The translations under genes and the position numbers were made by a program. The notes under the pieces are model-generated. The model was given only the letters and a program-made list of their open reading frames with translations. It had not been told where the DNA came from and did not search any database. This document shows positions 12,676 through 24,267 of a stretch of DNA of 64,000 nt, one piece after another. Source of the stretch: Verpa conica (taxonomy: Eukaryota > Ascomycota > Pezizomycetes > Pezizales > Morchellaceae); the NCBI GenBank assembly GCA_033030425.1, contig JAUFSD010000005.1, positions 1,911,001-1,975,000 of the forward strand, written 5' to 3'. Numbering within the stretch: the stretch's first letter is position 1; the number at the start of each line of letters is the position of its first letter.

Positions 12676-13900
12676 TCTATTTTTTCCCATTTCTCATCTA
12701 GAAAGCGGTATTGACTATCTGTAGGGGCACGTAACTACTCGTCGGAAAACAAAGTCTGACGATCGATTATATATCGGTACACACCACAAAAAAATTTACC
12801 CACAAGACCACGCGAAATATGAGATTTTAACTATTTTCGCTTGTTCATTTAGTATTTATGTATTACTTCTGGGATGTTTCCCAACTTTTTTATATAATCT
12901 CCCTCGTAGTCATTACTCTACATGTACAAATACATAAATCATCTTCAGGCTTAACTTTTCGGCGAGTATAAATGTCCGAATTGACATTCGCAAGTGACAA
13001 CACCTACGTGCCACCCAACACTCATATCTGAATGAATAAAAGTCACTCGGAATTAGCTAACAAGAGCAAATTCTGTGATTTATTTTAAGCCACAATTTTG
13101 TATGATAGAGTTAAAGGAACTACCTGAAAGCTCGATAACTAGGATCACACTTGATACGTCTTATAGGGACTATTTTTTTAGTATGGAGGTTCAGTTACAA
13201 TACAATACCCAGGGAACAGAGTACTATTTATACTCAAGGCTTTTTCATTTTATTTTCCCCATTAGTTACAAGAGCTTGTCCCTATGACTTATAGAACAGA
13301 AAAACTACATAGCAGTGCTTTTTACTCAAGGAATAAACATCTGACTATAAATGCGATCGAAGGTTTAGATATTAAATGTATATACAGTTCTTAGGTATAA
13401 CTCTGGTTCATAAGTCTTTTTGGGGCTTACCATACACTATTAAGTAGGTGACGTTGCACAAGCGTTACCATAGCCGGAAAAAGTCGATCCGGACTCCCCG
13501 TACCTATTTACTAACTTTGGGATTTTTAGACTCGAAGTTTCAGAATACCGAAAAAATATCCCATACCTCTCAGAAGTAGTAAGGAAGAAAATAATTGACT
13601 TTGAGAAGCCGATTGAAATTGCCGTACAATTGCTCCATAAGGGCTCGGCCTGTAAGGATATTGACTCTATAAGGATATGAGTTTGAGTCCACTCTTTTTG
13701 GTGGTAAAATAAGGATATTTCCATATAAGAAATATATCCCTGAATTTGTGTAATTTTTTGTATGGGATCCTATAGAAGGAGTAGGGTTAGGGTTCTTTCG
13801 TAAAAACTAATATGAACTTGAAGGGAATGAATAAATAAATTAATCATAAATATTATAACTTAGAGAGTTTAAAAATAAAAAAGAATAAGAAAAATCACGT

Positions 13901-14238
13901 ATATGTTCTGGCCCGTTGGGGGGACGTCCTCTATATGGGTCAGCCTACGTCCCCTGTATGGGTAACAACATAAAATAACTCCTGGCTACAAAAAAACACT
14001 CAGAACAAAGCTTCCAGCCTCCTACAAGTTCAATAAAGCATAGTATAAAATCCAAAAAAATCACAAATATAGTTCAAGATAGATTCATATTTTCTAGCTA
14101 TTATTCTTATTCTTTTGAGTGTGCCTGTATTAATTAGGCTATACTTTGTTAGTCCGCCCCATGGGTGTCCCTCCAGCGGGTAGGGCACCTAAAAGATTGC
14201 CCGTTGAGGGGACGTCCCCCCAACGGGCCAGAACATAT
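13901..14238. mobile_element. MITE-like element with perfect 29-bp terminal inverted repeats
   Basis: The left end (13901-13929) begins ATATGTTCTGGCCCGTTGGG and is perfectly inverted at 14210-14238. A second, internal inversion of GCCCGTTG/CAACGGGC lies at the right end. The 338-bp body has no coding capacity and is A/T-rich. The TGTTCTGG start is shared with the larger element at 27.6-28.2 kb. I could not fix a target-site duplication with confidence. Confidence 0.7.
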
Positions 14239-14584
14239 ATAATTCGAAATCATAAAAGGTCACTCGTATTTCTATAAGAATATGTATGAATGAATCAATC
14301 AATCATGAATATATGGAGAACACCGCACCATTATAGGATATAATGGTGCGGAACCGAGGGTCTTTCATACATGTATCCTTATGGGGCGACTGTACTGTAG
14401 CTAAAAATATCGACATGAATAAGACTTTAAGTATCTACTACAGTCCTCGCAATGTCCTCAATATACCGGCGTTTAAGCAATGGATCTCTTCGTATGTGTG
14501 TAGATTAATGATCTTTCCTGTATACTAAGACTGTGATCATTTTAACAGTAGACGTAGCCGTAGGGAACCTCTCGAGCTGAGAAA

Positions 14585-14755
14585 AAAAGTGGGACAGGCT
14601 CCGAATAATCAGAAAGTCGTATATAACTCATCATATCATAATCAGGTACTGTTTCATCATTTTATGGGGGTTGAACTATCGACCTTTAGCAAGGGCATAA
14701 TTCTTCCAAGTCCCAGTCCCACTAGGCTGTAATACCTAATGGGACGTGCTTTTGA
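14585..14755 (-). repeat. Degenerate reverse-oriented SINE-like copy
   Basis: The hairpin GTCCCACTAGG...CCTAATGGGAC recurs at about 14718-14747. Just before it, CGACCTTTAGCAAGGGCATAATTC matches the reverse complement of the B-box neighbourhood of the two better copies, and AGTCGTATATAACT lies at about 14612. The order indicates an inverted, eroded copy. Boundaries are approximate. Confidence 0.4.
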
Positions 14756-15760
14756 GGATCTTTTAGTGTCTAAGTACCAGATTATAGTTTGAGGGTGATG
14801 CAGCGCTAACTGGTGCATTGCCTACTTCACTCAATCAGAAAACCGCTTGATATACTGCACAGGAACATGACTTGTGTTCTTAGATCCATGCGAGTTTACT
14901 CTAAGCCTTGTCGATAGAAATCGGGAATACTAAAGAGATAATTATCTAGGTCAGGAAATCCGCCTATTCATTCAATCACTAGTAGCCTATGAAGCCTGGA
15001 AGTCCTAATCTGTTCAAAAACTACACGTATACTCATAATTAAGAGCACGTTACTATATGGAAACCATACTTATTAAGCAAGAACCTAACCCCCAATCACA
15101 AGAAATTACTACGGTAAAGTAAATAAGCATAGAAATTCTCTGGTCGTCCTTAATATTATAAATTATGCCTTCTATTTTCTCGAGACTCAATATAGCCGAG
15201 CTATGATAGCTTCTGAGACTGTGGTCATCCAACTCCCCGCAAAGCCTCTAAGGAATATCCTCAGTCTCTTCCTCTAGTCATACAGTGTCTCCGCTTATGA
15301 GTAGATTGATTTTCCAACTACGTGCTATGATTAATCAATCAGGCAATCAACCAATCCACTCTCGTTATTATGATCGAGTGACAATCTATGATCAAAACTC
15401 TACTCGACAGCTGGTCTATAAAAAAGGTGCGGCAACCAGCCTAGCACAACAGCCCCTCTCGTCTATATCAAAGAGGTACCGTAAAGGCTCGAAAAGATAA
15501 GAGCGCCCTTCTAAACCACCTAGCTAAATAATAACAAACTCCTGGGACTTATAGTGGTTTGGTTATCTATACTTTTCTTTTTACAAAGTTTCCGGCGTTT
15601 ATTTTGGCTGATACCCTTTTTTACCGACTAGTAAGCCTAAAATAATAGCAAGGGCTACCACGATGGTAATAACTCTAGAAAGAACATAAATTCTTTTATA
15701 CCCTTCATAAAGATAAATTAGGAAAATTATAAGGCAAAATTCAATATTGCTATGTTAAAC

Positions 15761-17533
15761 TTATTCTTCGTAGGGATATTTCTGTGAACTAGGCTTTTCT
15801 CTTGAGCTGCTGCCACCTAGACCTCCTTTTGGGTATCTAGACGGGTTATGCCGTCTCTCTGGAGGATTATGTTTTTTTGAAGGCTTCAGCCCGTCTTTTA
15901 GTTTGTCCATTCCATCTCCCACGTTCCCATCTTCTGGTTCACTTCCCGGAAACACATAAGGTGACTTCCATTTTTCCTCAATCCTCTTAGCCGAATCTTC
16001 GAGTATTCCGGGTTAATTAAATATTTACCATTATTCTAAGGAGAAACAGAGGGTGCTTCACATACCTATCCTTTTTAGTCGGAGTTCTCGATTTTTGAGT
16101 CTTTTTGACTCGCTCCTATCATAAATTTCCTCGGCCCAATTCTCTCCTACACCCATCTGTGGCACAGCTAGAGAAGAATTTAGTATTGGGTGAAATATGA
16201 AGGATTTTCTTACAAGAAAGATCCACATACCCTTTGTTTTCTGCCCCGCCGGCCTCATAGTGGCGCGTAACCCTATAGTCTCCAGTCCCTCCACCCCACG
16301 AACTTGAGCGGTTGGGGTTAGCAAAATCCAATAAAGATAATTGTAGGATCTTAACTTACTACTCCTTTTGCTAGCGATCTTTACTAGTTCTGGGTCTAGT
16401 ATACCGCCATTTGGATTCGGAATAGAGGTGCTTGCCCCCATTTGGATCAACAAGACCGTTGTTTTCTCAGAGTTATTTTCTAGAGCAAGGTGGAGTGGTG
16501 TGTTCCCTTTAAGATCTTGGATATCTCTTTTAGCACCCCTTTTAAGGAGCATAAATGCTGCTTTGTAATCGTCTTTCTCAGCTGAATAGTGGAGCGGCGT
16601 TCTCCCATGGCGATCACGAGATTCAATATCACCACCTTTGTCAAGAAGCATCTCTAGTAGAAGTTTCCGCCTTAGCTTTGCTGCGAGGTGGACCACCGTA
16701 CTCCCTACACCTTTTCGAGGCTTGATATTGGCACCCTTCTCCAACAATATCTTCGCCGCTGGTACAGAATTTCTTCTTATCGCAATACTCAATGGTGTCT
16801 CTTGGTCTTGGTTTCGGGCATCGATATTAGCACCCGCATCTAGAAGTGGGGCTATCATATCTTTCGCCTTGTACAGTATAGCACAGTGAAGTGGTGTAAA
16901 TCCTCGCCGATCCTCAATATCTACATTAGCTCCAAAATCTAATAGTAGCTGTGCTGCTTCGGGGAGGTCCTGTTGCGCCACCAAGTGAAGCGGTGTCCTT
17001 CCATCCCCATTCTGCTGGTTGATATCGACGCTACTCTTTTCCAACGCACGCCTGACTTCCATTTCCTTCCATGGGTCTACTGCCCAATGAAGATGTGTGC
17101 CTGCTTGCCTTTGCGGGATGACAGGACTTCCTTCTTTTTCGGCTTGAAGGTATTTTGTGAACCTCTTTCTCTCGAGGGGGCTCATTCTCGTCCTGGGCAG
17201 ATATACCCATGAGCGCTTCCATGGCTCACCTGCAGGCTTGTATCCCCCTGGAGTATAATCTGTTCCTGCGTCTTGTATCAATCCAAGTCCCCTTGGTTTA
17301 CAAACTACTTGGTCCTCGCTCCATTCTATATTCTCCTCTTTGGGAGCGTAATTTGTCAGTTTTGGCGTTTTCTTTTTTTTCCCTCTATCCAATATCCGGC
17401 TTTTTACACTTATTGGACGACAATTTAGTCGAAAGAAGGAACTGAGATCTTTAGTCCAAAGTAGCTTAGCAGTGGACAGTAGTTTGTCTATGAAATAGGA
17501 ATGACGTACGATATGAAGAGAATCCTTTACCAA
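15761..17533 (-). CDS. Ankyrin-repeat protein
   Basis: The model is complement(join(15761..15996,16066..16165,16214..16272,16360..17533)), 522 aa; introns are 69, 48 and 87 bp with GTATGT, GTAAGA and GTAAGT donors. After a basic N-terminus (RGKKKKTPK near residue 50) come about six or seven ankyrin repeats between roughly residues 155 and 375, with clear DGRTPLHLVAQ, RGFTPLHCAI, QETPLSIAIR, HGRTPLHYSA and KGNTPLHLAL turns and GAN(V/I)D loops. The C-terminal exons encode a Gly-, Lys- and Pro-rich tail without a recognised domain. Ankyrin arrays bind proteins; no enzyme domain is present, so the partner is unknown. The gene is divergent from POB3 with 277 bp between start codons. The first-intron acceptor is chosen to keep frame; another acceptor at about 16300 is possible. 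Confidence 0.7.
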
Positions 17534-17810
17534 GACTTCTTCCTAGGCAGTTGTAGTTCATCATAAATTCCTGAGGTCTAAAATCCAACTTTCGGAGGGG
17601 ATTGGCAACCAACGCTCATGTAAAGTTGCTACGAGTTAAAATTTCGATATCACGTGATTTAGTTACCCTGCCCATAACGCGTTGGTGTCTTGGCCTCCCC
17701 TGTTCTCGATTATCGCGACAACAAACTCCCCTTCACAAAGAACCTCATCCGTTATCCTCATCCGTCTCTTCAATCATTTTAACGCAATCTCACGAATCAA
17801 TTACGACAAG
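17534..17810. promoter_or_regulatory. Shared promoter between ankyrin gene and POB3
   Basis: Start codons on opposite strands are 277 bp apart, so both 5' UTRs and promoters must lie here. Pyrimidine-rich stretches precede the POB3 start. I see no clear TATA box. Confidence 0.5.
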
Positions 17811-19763
17811 ATGCCTGGCGATTATGAGACCTTCGAAAACATCTACCTTGACCTCTCGCTCCAACCGGGCAAATGTCGGTTTGCTGCGAGTGGAATGGGC
17901 TGGAAGCCGAGTGGTGGCGACACTTGGACGCTGCAGAATACAGAGATCAGTAATGCACAATGGTCTAGGGCAGCGAGAGGTTATGAAGTGAAAATTTTTA
18001 CCAGAACGATGGGGATTGTGCAGCTCGACGGATTTGAGTTAGATGTAAGACACCCCCGAAGTTCTTTCATAGCCTTGCTCCAGTTCAGTAGAAGCTGGAG
18101 GCATATTTTTCTTTCTCCTGAATTAAACCGGGAATCAGTACTAATCTTATTCATATTCCATAGGATCTTGATCGAGTTAAAGACACGTTGAAAACCTACT
18201 ACAAGATCAACCTTGACCACCGAGAGCACGCCCTCAAGGGATGGAACTGGGGAAAGGCTGAGTTTTCGAAGCAGGAGCTATACTTCAACGTAGCTAATAA
18301 GCCAGCGTTTGAGATCCCATTTTCCGAAGTTTCAAACTCGAATTTGGCTGGTAAGAACGAGGTTGCTGTAGAGTTCGCCACTGCCGATGGAAGCACTGGT
18401 TCAACCAACGGAGAGAGCAGTAAGAAAAAGAAAAAGAGCGCTCAGGGTTTAGACCAGTTGGTTGAAATGAGGTTCTACGTGCCAGGAACAGTCAAGAAGG
18501 GAGAAGGTGATGAAGGAAGTGATGCTGAGGGAGAGGGCGGCGAAGAGATGAGTGCGGCAAACTTATTCTACGATACCCTAAAAGAGAAGGCAGATATTGG
18601 GGAAGTTGCTGGGGATACCTATGCTACCTTCTTGGATATTCTTTTCCTTACACCAAGGTATTCATTCTTCGAATATACTTGGAGTTCTTGAAGCGCTAAC
18701 CAATTCAATAGAGGTCGTTACGATATCGATATGTACGAGACTTCTTTCCGTCTCCGTGGAAGAACATACGATTACAAGATTCAATATGACAATGTCAAGA
18801 AGTTCTTCCTTCTCCCCAAGCCTGATGATGTTCACCATATGATCGTCATTGGGCTGGATCCTCCCCTACGACAAGGCCAAACAAAGTACCCCTTCTTAGT
18901 AATGCAGTTTAAGCGTGAAGAGGATATGGAGTTTGACCTGAACATCACAGAGGAGGTACTGAAGGAAAAGTATGACGGAAAGCTCCAGATGCACTACGAG
19001 AATCCTGCGTACCAGGTCGTGTCACAGATCTTCAAGGGGTTGACTGGGAAAAAGATTACTACCCCGTCAAGGGACTTTAGCAGCCATCACCAGCAGTCAG
19101 GTGCTAAGTGTTCGCTCAAGGCCAATGAGGGTCATCTTTTCTGCCTAGATAAGGCATTTTTGTTTGTTCCCAAGCCGGCAGTCTTCGTTTCCTTCGATAG
19201 AGTTGCCCACGTTACTATGTCTCGGTATGTGTGCCCCCATTTTAGAAAGCCCATTAGTCATATTCTAATCAAAAAACAGTGTTGGCGGTTCCGTTTCAGC
19301 ATCTCGCACATTCGATGTCACAGTCACCCTTAAGCAAGGTGATGGCGGCGGAGAATACCAATTTAACAACATCAATCGCGAGGAGCAATCATCCCTTGAA
19401 GACTTCTTCAAGACCAAAAACCTTCGCATCAAAAATGACCTTGTCGACGACTCTAGCGCCCTTCTCGCTGCTGCCCTCGAAGACGAAGATGACGACATGG
19501 ATGAGGATGTTGCTGTTGCCCGTGCTGACCGGGGTTCTGCTGATGAGGATGAAGAGTCTGTTGACGAGGACTTCCAGGCCGAGTCCGAGTCTGATGTCGC
19601 TGAGGAGTACGATTCTGCTCATGAGAGTAGCGGATCAAGTGATGAAGATGGTGGCCCAGATGCCGCTGTCGCAGACGATGATGACGATGAGGAGATGGAA
19701 GATGCGCCAAGCGAGGCTGAGGCGCCGGCGAAGAAGAAGGCAAAGACTACTAATAAGAAATGA
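17811..19763 (+). CDS. POB3: FACT complex subunit Pob3 (SSRP1-like)
   Basis: The model is join(17811..18044,18164..18657,18712..19224,19280..19763), 574 aa, with introns of 119, 54, 55 bp and one 54-55 bp class acceptor each in frame. The N-terminus (about 1-100) is the dimerisation PH-like domain, containing GKCRFAASGMGWK. The structure-specific-recognition (SSRP1) region follows, with GRYDIDMYETSFRLRGRTYDYK near 250 and VIGLDPPLRQGQTKYPFLVMQF. A second PH-like (Rtt106-type) domain holds RDFSSHHQQSGAKCSLKANEG. The C-terminal tail is strongly acidic and ends in a short lysine patch; as in fungal Pob3 there is no HMG box. With Spt16 it forms the histone chaperone FACT that reorganises nucleosomes during transcription and replication. 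Length is normal for the family. Confidence 0.96.
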
Positions 19764-20493
19764 CTATCCGACGTTCAAGTGAGGAACTAAAAGGATTTAT
19801 GCATTTATGTTATCTGGTTTTGTTTTTTGTTTTTTGACCATGGATTTATTGAACGTTCAGGAAACAGAATGAAGGGCGATTTTGGGTGTGTACCATAAAA
19901 ACAAGGTAGTATTCTTTTTTCTGTGGTTTACTACAATTAGGGATATGGAGGATATGGATAGACAGTTTAATTTATCAGTACTTGTTGGCTTGGGCTTCTC
20001 TAGATTTGAACAGCTGTGTGGCGAGTGAGAATCGATGATCAAGGACTAATACCTATAAGTAACGGCACAACCGAGAGATAGGGTAATGAGAATCCCACTA
20101 ATTCTTCGAAGATGCTACACTTTCGATCCTGTCAAGCTCGTTTAAAACGCTTTGAAAGATGCTATATGAACATTTGCCATACCAAACCCTTTAATAAATA
20201 CAGAAGACAGGAAAAGCTAGTTAAGAGCTATTAGGGCATTTGCACTATACCTGTGTATGTTCCAGAGTACAGGTGTGATGGCTGGCTGCGGTCCCCAAGA
20301 CACGTCTGCCAGCGGAAAGACTAGCTCTCTACTAACTTTGATCAAAAGATGACAAACTCAAGAATATTATTGTCTTCCTCCTGCATCGGAGGGATGATCC
20401 TCTTATGGAGGATCACTAGCTAGTGTGACAAAGATATTACGTGTTCTTCACGTGACAACAGGTGTATGCCTGTTAAGAGAAGGGGGTACCAAC

Positions 20494-20850
20494 TATTGTC
20501 GGGGGACAAAAATAACGGACACCCTAAACCAATGGGTACAACAATCGTTACACCAAAGACTCTTGAGTAGACAACGCATAGACCTAAGTACTCTAGGTTT
20601 CTAAAAGGTCTCTAGGATTGTGGTTCTAGTTAAAGAGTGGTGCTATAGTAACATTCTGTAAATGTCACTTGTACTCATAGGTTATGGGTGTTGTAGGCTG
20701 TCTTCTGTTCACAAGACTGTGTATCGACCGATCATAAATGACATCAAACAATGGATCATTTATTTTGTGACTGAAGGTCACATAGCTATGGTTATATAAT
20801 CTCAACTAGCCACGTACGCTAATGAGGTGCCACAGTGTCCCCCGACAATA
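20494..20850. mobile_element. Non-coding element with 15-bp terminal inverted repeats
   Basis: TATTGTCGGGGGACA at 20494-20508 is perfectly inverted at 20836-20850, enclosing 357 bp without coding capacity. The size and perfect short TIRs fit a MITE. Flanking duplications are not clear. Confidence 0.55.
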
Positions 20851-21047
20851 CATATAACCAAGACTATGATATCACAAGATTCTGCAGAACCAAAGCTTTT
20901 CCCTTACCACTACATGTAGCCCGAATAGTGGAGCTTGGTTGATAGCTGCTAACTAGCCCTAACTAGCTAGCGAACTCTAGGGTCGGTTTAGTCTCTAGAT
21001 ATGGCTAGGGAGCTAGTAACATCGACTACGTAACCAAGTGGAGCTTA

Positions 21048-21279
21048 GGTATTTGAGCAGTAAAAAATCCTCAGCAGTGTCCCACTAGGCTCTATGACCT
21101 AGTGGGACAGTGCCTTGGTCCAAATAAAGGAATCACTTGCTAAAGGGCAGTGGTTCGACTCTCGTCGTAGGAGTCTTTGTGGGGTCTGGGGGATCCAATA
21201 CTTAGGATAAAAGAGGGCGATTTGGCTTTAGGGGTTCAGGGGGCCTGGTATTGGATAAGTCGTATATAACTACATTTTT
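21048..21279 (+). repeat. SINE-like repeat, copy 2
   Basis: This copy matches 12441-12675 along nearly its whole length in the same orientation. Its A box (TGACCTAGTGGG, 21095-21106) and B box (GGTTCGACTCT, 21152-21162) are closer to the tRNA consensus than those of copy 1. The hairpin GTCCCACTAGG/CCTAGTGGGAC is perfect here. It ends GGATAAGTCGTATATAACTA then a T run. Confidence 0.65.
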
Positions 21280-21572
21280 ATACATTTATTCATAGTCGGA
21301 TAAGTCGTAACTTAGCATTCCTTTATATCACACGCAGGATAACAACTTTTTTTTATCGGGCTTCAGTTAACCAGTTTGAAGACCTGCGTCGAGCAGGTGG
21401 TTTAGTGTACAAAGCGATAAAATAAAATCAAGAGGATACATGTAGTACAGCTACATCACGTAAAGGGGGGGGTAAACATCAAATAGAACATAAGAGAAAT
21501 TAATGTATCTGTCAAAAAAAAACCATATTCGCATTTTAAAAGCCACTTCATCCCTAATCAAGCACGACCAGT

Positions 21573-22335
21573 CTAATCCCGATACCTTCTCCCCCCACCA
21601 TTCCTCCCCCTTCCATAGCCTCCACCAGTGCCGCCACCACCCCTCACAGGGGGAGGTTCCCTCCCCACAACATTATCCTCCACCCTCTCCCCCCTCCTCC
21701 ACTCCCCCTGAGGCACTCCAGCGGCCCTCGCACCACCACGCACCCTGAACCCACCGAACCCATTCTCCCTCGGCCCCCCCAACACGCCACCTCTCCCGCC
21801 GCCGAATCCACTTGCAGCGCCAACCCTCCCACCAGCAGTAGCACCAACACCCCCGTGTCCCTCCGGATACACAGCCACATCGATCCAATCCCCAACAACA
21901 AAGGCAACCTCGCTCAGCGTCTTCTTGCCAACGTTATCCAGCGCCGCATCACCCCCGGGAACCACCGCACCGAGGTCTTTCGATGTGTACCGCGCGGCAC
22001 CGTACCGGGTGTCGGCGTATATGAGGCGGAAACCACAACGTGAGCGTGGGGGACAGATTGTTGGGAGAGAGGTCGAGAGAAGGAGGGATAGCTCGGAGAG
22101 GGTGCAGTCACGCCAGGTGTAGATTGTTACATAGTCGTGTGGCTGGGCGTGAGCGCGGAAGTCATCGAGGCTGGGGAATGTTAGTGGGTTCTTACTTTCA
22201 GAGAGAGAAGGAGGGAGGAACAAACCGGTGGAAGCCGCCTTGTCTGTAAAAGAGCTTGAGTAGGAATGGAGTAGTGGTCTTGCGATCGACCTTTGTAGAC
22301 GCGGCAGTACCGGTGACAGTACCGGTTGTAGACAT
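21573..22335 (-). CDS. SAP18: SAP18-family Sin3-associated protein
   Basis: The model is complement(join(21573..22170,22226..22335)), 235 aa, one 55-bp intron (GTTTGT...CCCCAG). Exon 1 encodes MSTTGTVTG and the family hallmark RKTTPFLLKLFYRQGGFHR; exon 2 continues with LDDFRAH, then VTIYTWRDCTLSELSLLL, FRLIYADTRYG and DLGAVVPG. This is the ubiquitin-like SAP18 fold. SAP18 works in the Sin3 histone-deacetylase co-repressor and in the ASAP exon-junction-associated complex. The C-terminal third is a long Gly/Arg-rich tail with PQGEWRRGER, common in filamentous fungi and likely RNA-contacting (inference). The gene lies just downstream of EMC6 on the same strand. Confidence 0.9.
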
Positions 22336-22792
22336 TGTGTTTGAATTGTAGAGGAGAACTCGTGTGTGGTGGTTCGTGATGAGAAAGAGATGAGAAAGAA
22401 AGTGGTGGTGTTCTGGAGGTCGCGTTTATGGAGATCTTATCTTATCTGATCTGGGAATTGATGACAGCTATCAACAGCTCTACGAATGAGATCTTATGGA
22501 TTTTGTGTATTCGTAGGAGGTGTATCATTACAATGAATATAGAAGAGGTTCTATTTTACTTATTGGAGGAATTGTACTCTTGTGCTTGTAGAAAAAAAAA
22601 CATGATATATTACAGTATCTAGACTGTTCCTACAGTTGAATATAGCTCCGGTCTATCGATTCATAGACCCCCATGATAGCCTTTCCATAATAATAACCCC
22701 CCCCAATACCCCTTATTCGCATAAAAGAAGCCCACCAAGATTACCAAATACCTGCATTACCCTCATTACCATAACACCTTTCCCACAGTACC

Positions 22793-23205
22793 TTAAACCC
22801 GTAACAGCCCAAAGAAAAGTGTCCACGTCAAGATAAAACTCGATAAACTACTCCCACTAAACACCTCCGTTGTCCAAACCTCACTCGCACCTCTAAAGTA
22901 CCGTTCTGGCTTCCCACCCGTGGTAAGGACCACCACCAACACGCTCACCATGAACGAGCCAACAAGATAGAAGATGAAGCCCCAGTAAGACTCGAGGCCA
23001 AGGATACCGGCAGCGATACCAAAGACAGATGATGTAACAGATCGAATGTCTGTTATTGTCTGTGCGGCGTGGGGAGGTTAGTACGAGCTGGGGGGACAGA
23101 GAGCTAAGAGGACAGAGAAAGGGGGGGCACCTTTGTGTTGTGGAGGACATTCTCAGGAACGACCGGATTAAGGAGGAGTTCACGTTCTTCAGCGGAAGAG
23201 GTCAT
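22793..23205 (-). CDS. EMC6: ER membrane protein complex subunit 6
   Basis: The model is complement(join(22793..23059,23131..23205)), 113 aa, one 71-bp intron (GTGCCC...CGCACAG). Exon 1 gives MTSSAEERELLLNPVVPENV and HNTK; exon 2 begins TITDIRSVTSSVFGIAAGIL. Three membrane segments follow, with a GLESYWGFIFYL helix and a TGGKPERYF loop, the family signatures. EMC6 is a core membrane subunit of the EMC, which inserts tail-anchored and polytopic proteins into the ER. Each exon is short, so the gene is easily missed. It is divergent from SEC65, another ER-targeting gene, across 261 bp. Confidence 0.92.
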
Positions 23206-23466
23206 GTCTGTAGAGTAGATTTTGTATTATAAGGGAGATGATAGTTGTGATGTTGAACAAGACTCCAGGTGTCTGTCGAGATAATTTCTATGCAGCGACG
23301 CCAAGAAGACAGAGGCAGCCACACTCCAATAGTCAGCCACACTCACACAGACTAGCTCCCGTTGAGCCTCCCCCACCAACTTCAACTTCATCGAGAGATA
23401 TCTCGACATATCTCGACATCAGCTTCAACTCCCCTTCCTCAATTGCCATATACAACACCTACAGCC
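23206..23466. promoter_or_regulatory. Bidirectional promoter EMC6 / SEC65
   Basis: The two start codons are 261 bp apart on opposite strands. Pyrimidine-rich tracts lie upstream of SEC65, and a near-perfect repeat TCGAGATATCTCGACATATC occurs at about 23393-23412. Both genes serve the ER, so shared control is plausible but unproven. Confidence 0.5.
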
Positions 23467-24267
23467 ATGTCTCGAAATCCCCAGATAGAAGAGGTCTCTG
23501 ACTCTGACCCCGAGGACATGGACATTGCCCTCTTCGACCCCCGCAATGCCGCATCTACCTCCAGGCCCCCCCCTTACACCTCCAACCAGGGCACCTCCTT
23601 CCCCATAAACCCATCCCACCTCAACCCCTCCGCAATCCCCTCCTCCAGCGACCCATCCACCCAATACGTCAGTGCCGGTGACGCCTCCCTCTACAAAACC
23701 TTCCAATGCATCTACCCGGTCTACTTCGACACCTCCCGGTCCCGGTCCCAGGGCCGACGCGTAACCAAGAGTCTCTCCGTCGCAAACCCACTCGCCCGAG
23801 AAATCGTAGATGCCTGCGCGTTCCTGCAGCTGAAGACTGTGTTTGAGCCCGGAAAGACGCATCCAAAGGACTGGGCGAACCCCGGGAGAGTTAGGATCCT
23901 ACTAAAGACCGAGGACGGCGTGTACAAGCATGATACTATCAAGAATAAGTTTCTGCTGTACAAGGCGATTGGGGAGTATTTGGTGCAGCACCCGACGACG
24001 AAGGAGGCGCCGTTGAAGTTGAGGATTCCGAATATGCCGTTTGATGGGAAGCCTCCGGAGCCACCGGCGGTGCCGAGGGGCTGGAAGATGGGGTCCATAT
24101 TGCCCTTGCATAGTGCGGCGTTGAGTGGTGGGGGGGTGAGTGATGATATTTTCAAGGAGATGATGAGGGATATGGGGATGCCGGGGATGGAGGGCCCTGG
24201 TGCTGGTGGAGGGGGTGGGGAGGTGGTCAAGAAGGAGAAGAAGGAAAAGAAGAAAGGGAAGCGGTAG
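23467..24267 (+). CDS. SEC65: Signal recognition particle subunit SRP19/Sec65
   Basis: An intron-less frame of 266 aa starting at MSRNPQIEEVSDSDPEDMD. I prefer this ATG (23467) because the sequence before it in frame is Ser/Pro-rich and resembles 5' UTR. The SRP19 domain spans about 85-195: FQCIYPVYFDTSRSRSQGRR, then SVANPLAREIVDAC, PKDWANPGRVRI and LRIPNMPF. The last 70 residues are Gly- and Lys-rich (KKEKKEKKKGKR). SRP19 binds helices 6 and 8 of SRP RNA and allows Srp54 to join the particle. The conserved Arg/Lys positions for RNA contact are present. Confidence 0.93.
   Translation: MSRNPQIEEVSDSDPEDMDIALFDPRNAASTSRPPPYTSNQGTSFPINPSHLNPSAIPSSSDPSTQYVSAGDASLYKTFQCIYPVYFDTSRSRSQGRRVTKSLSVANPLAREIVDACAFLQLKTVFEPGKTHPKDWANPGRVRILLKTEDGVYKHDTIKNKFLLYKAIGEYLVQHPTTKEAPLKLRIPNMPFDGKPPEPPAVPRGWKMGSILPLHSAALSGGGVSDDIFKEMMRDMGMPGMEGPGAGGGGGEVVKKEKKEKKKGKR

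Larger units (their letters stand above)
11764..15760. other. Four-kilobase repeat-bearing spacer
   Basis: I find no supported gene in this AT-rich interval. It contains a SINE-like copy (12441-12675), a 338-bp inverted-repeat element (13901-14238) and a weaker reverse-oriented SINE-like remnant (about 14585-14755), each listed separately. Frames of 61-102 codons occur but lack family signatures. Confidence 0.5.
19764..21572. other. Spacer between convergent POB3 and SAP18
   Basis: No gene is visible. The interval contains an inverted-repeat element (20494-20850) and a SINE-like copy (21048-21279), listed separately. A T-rich stretch at 19812-19835 just after POB3 could belong to its 3' end. 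Confidence 0.5.
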
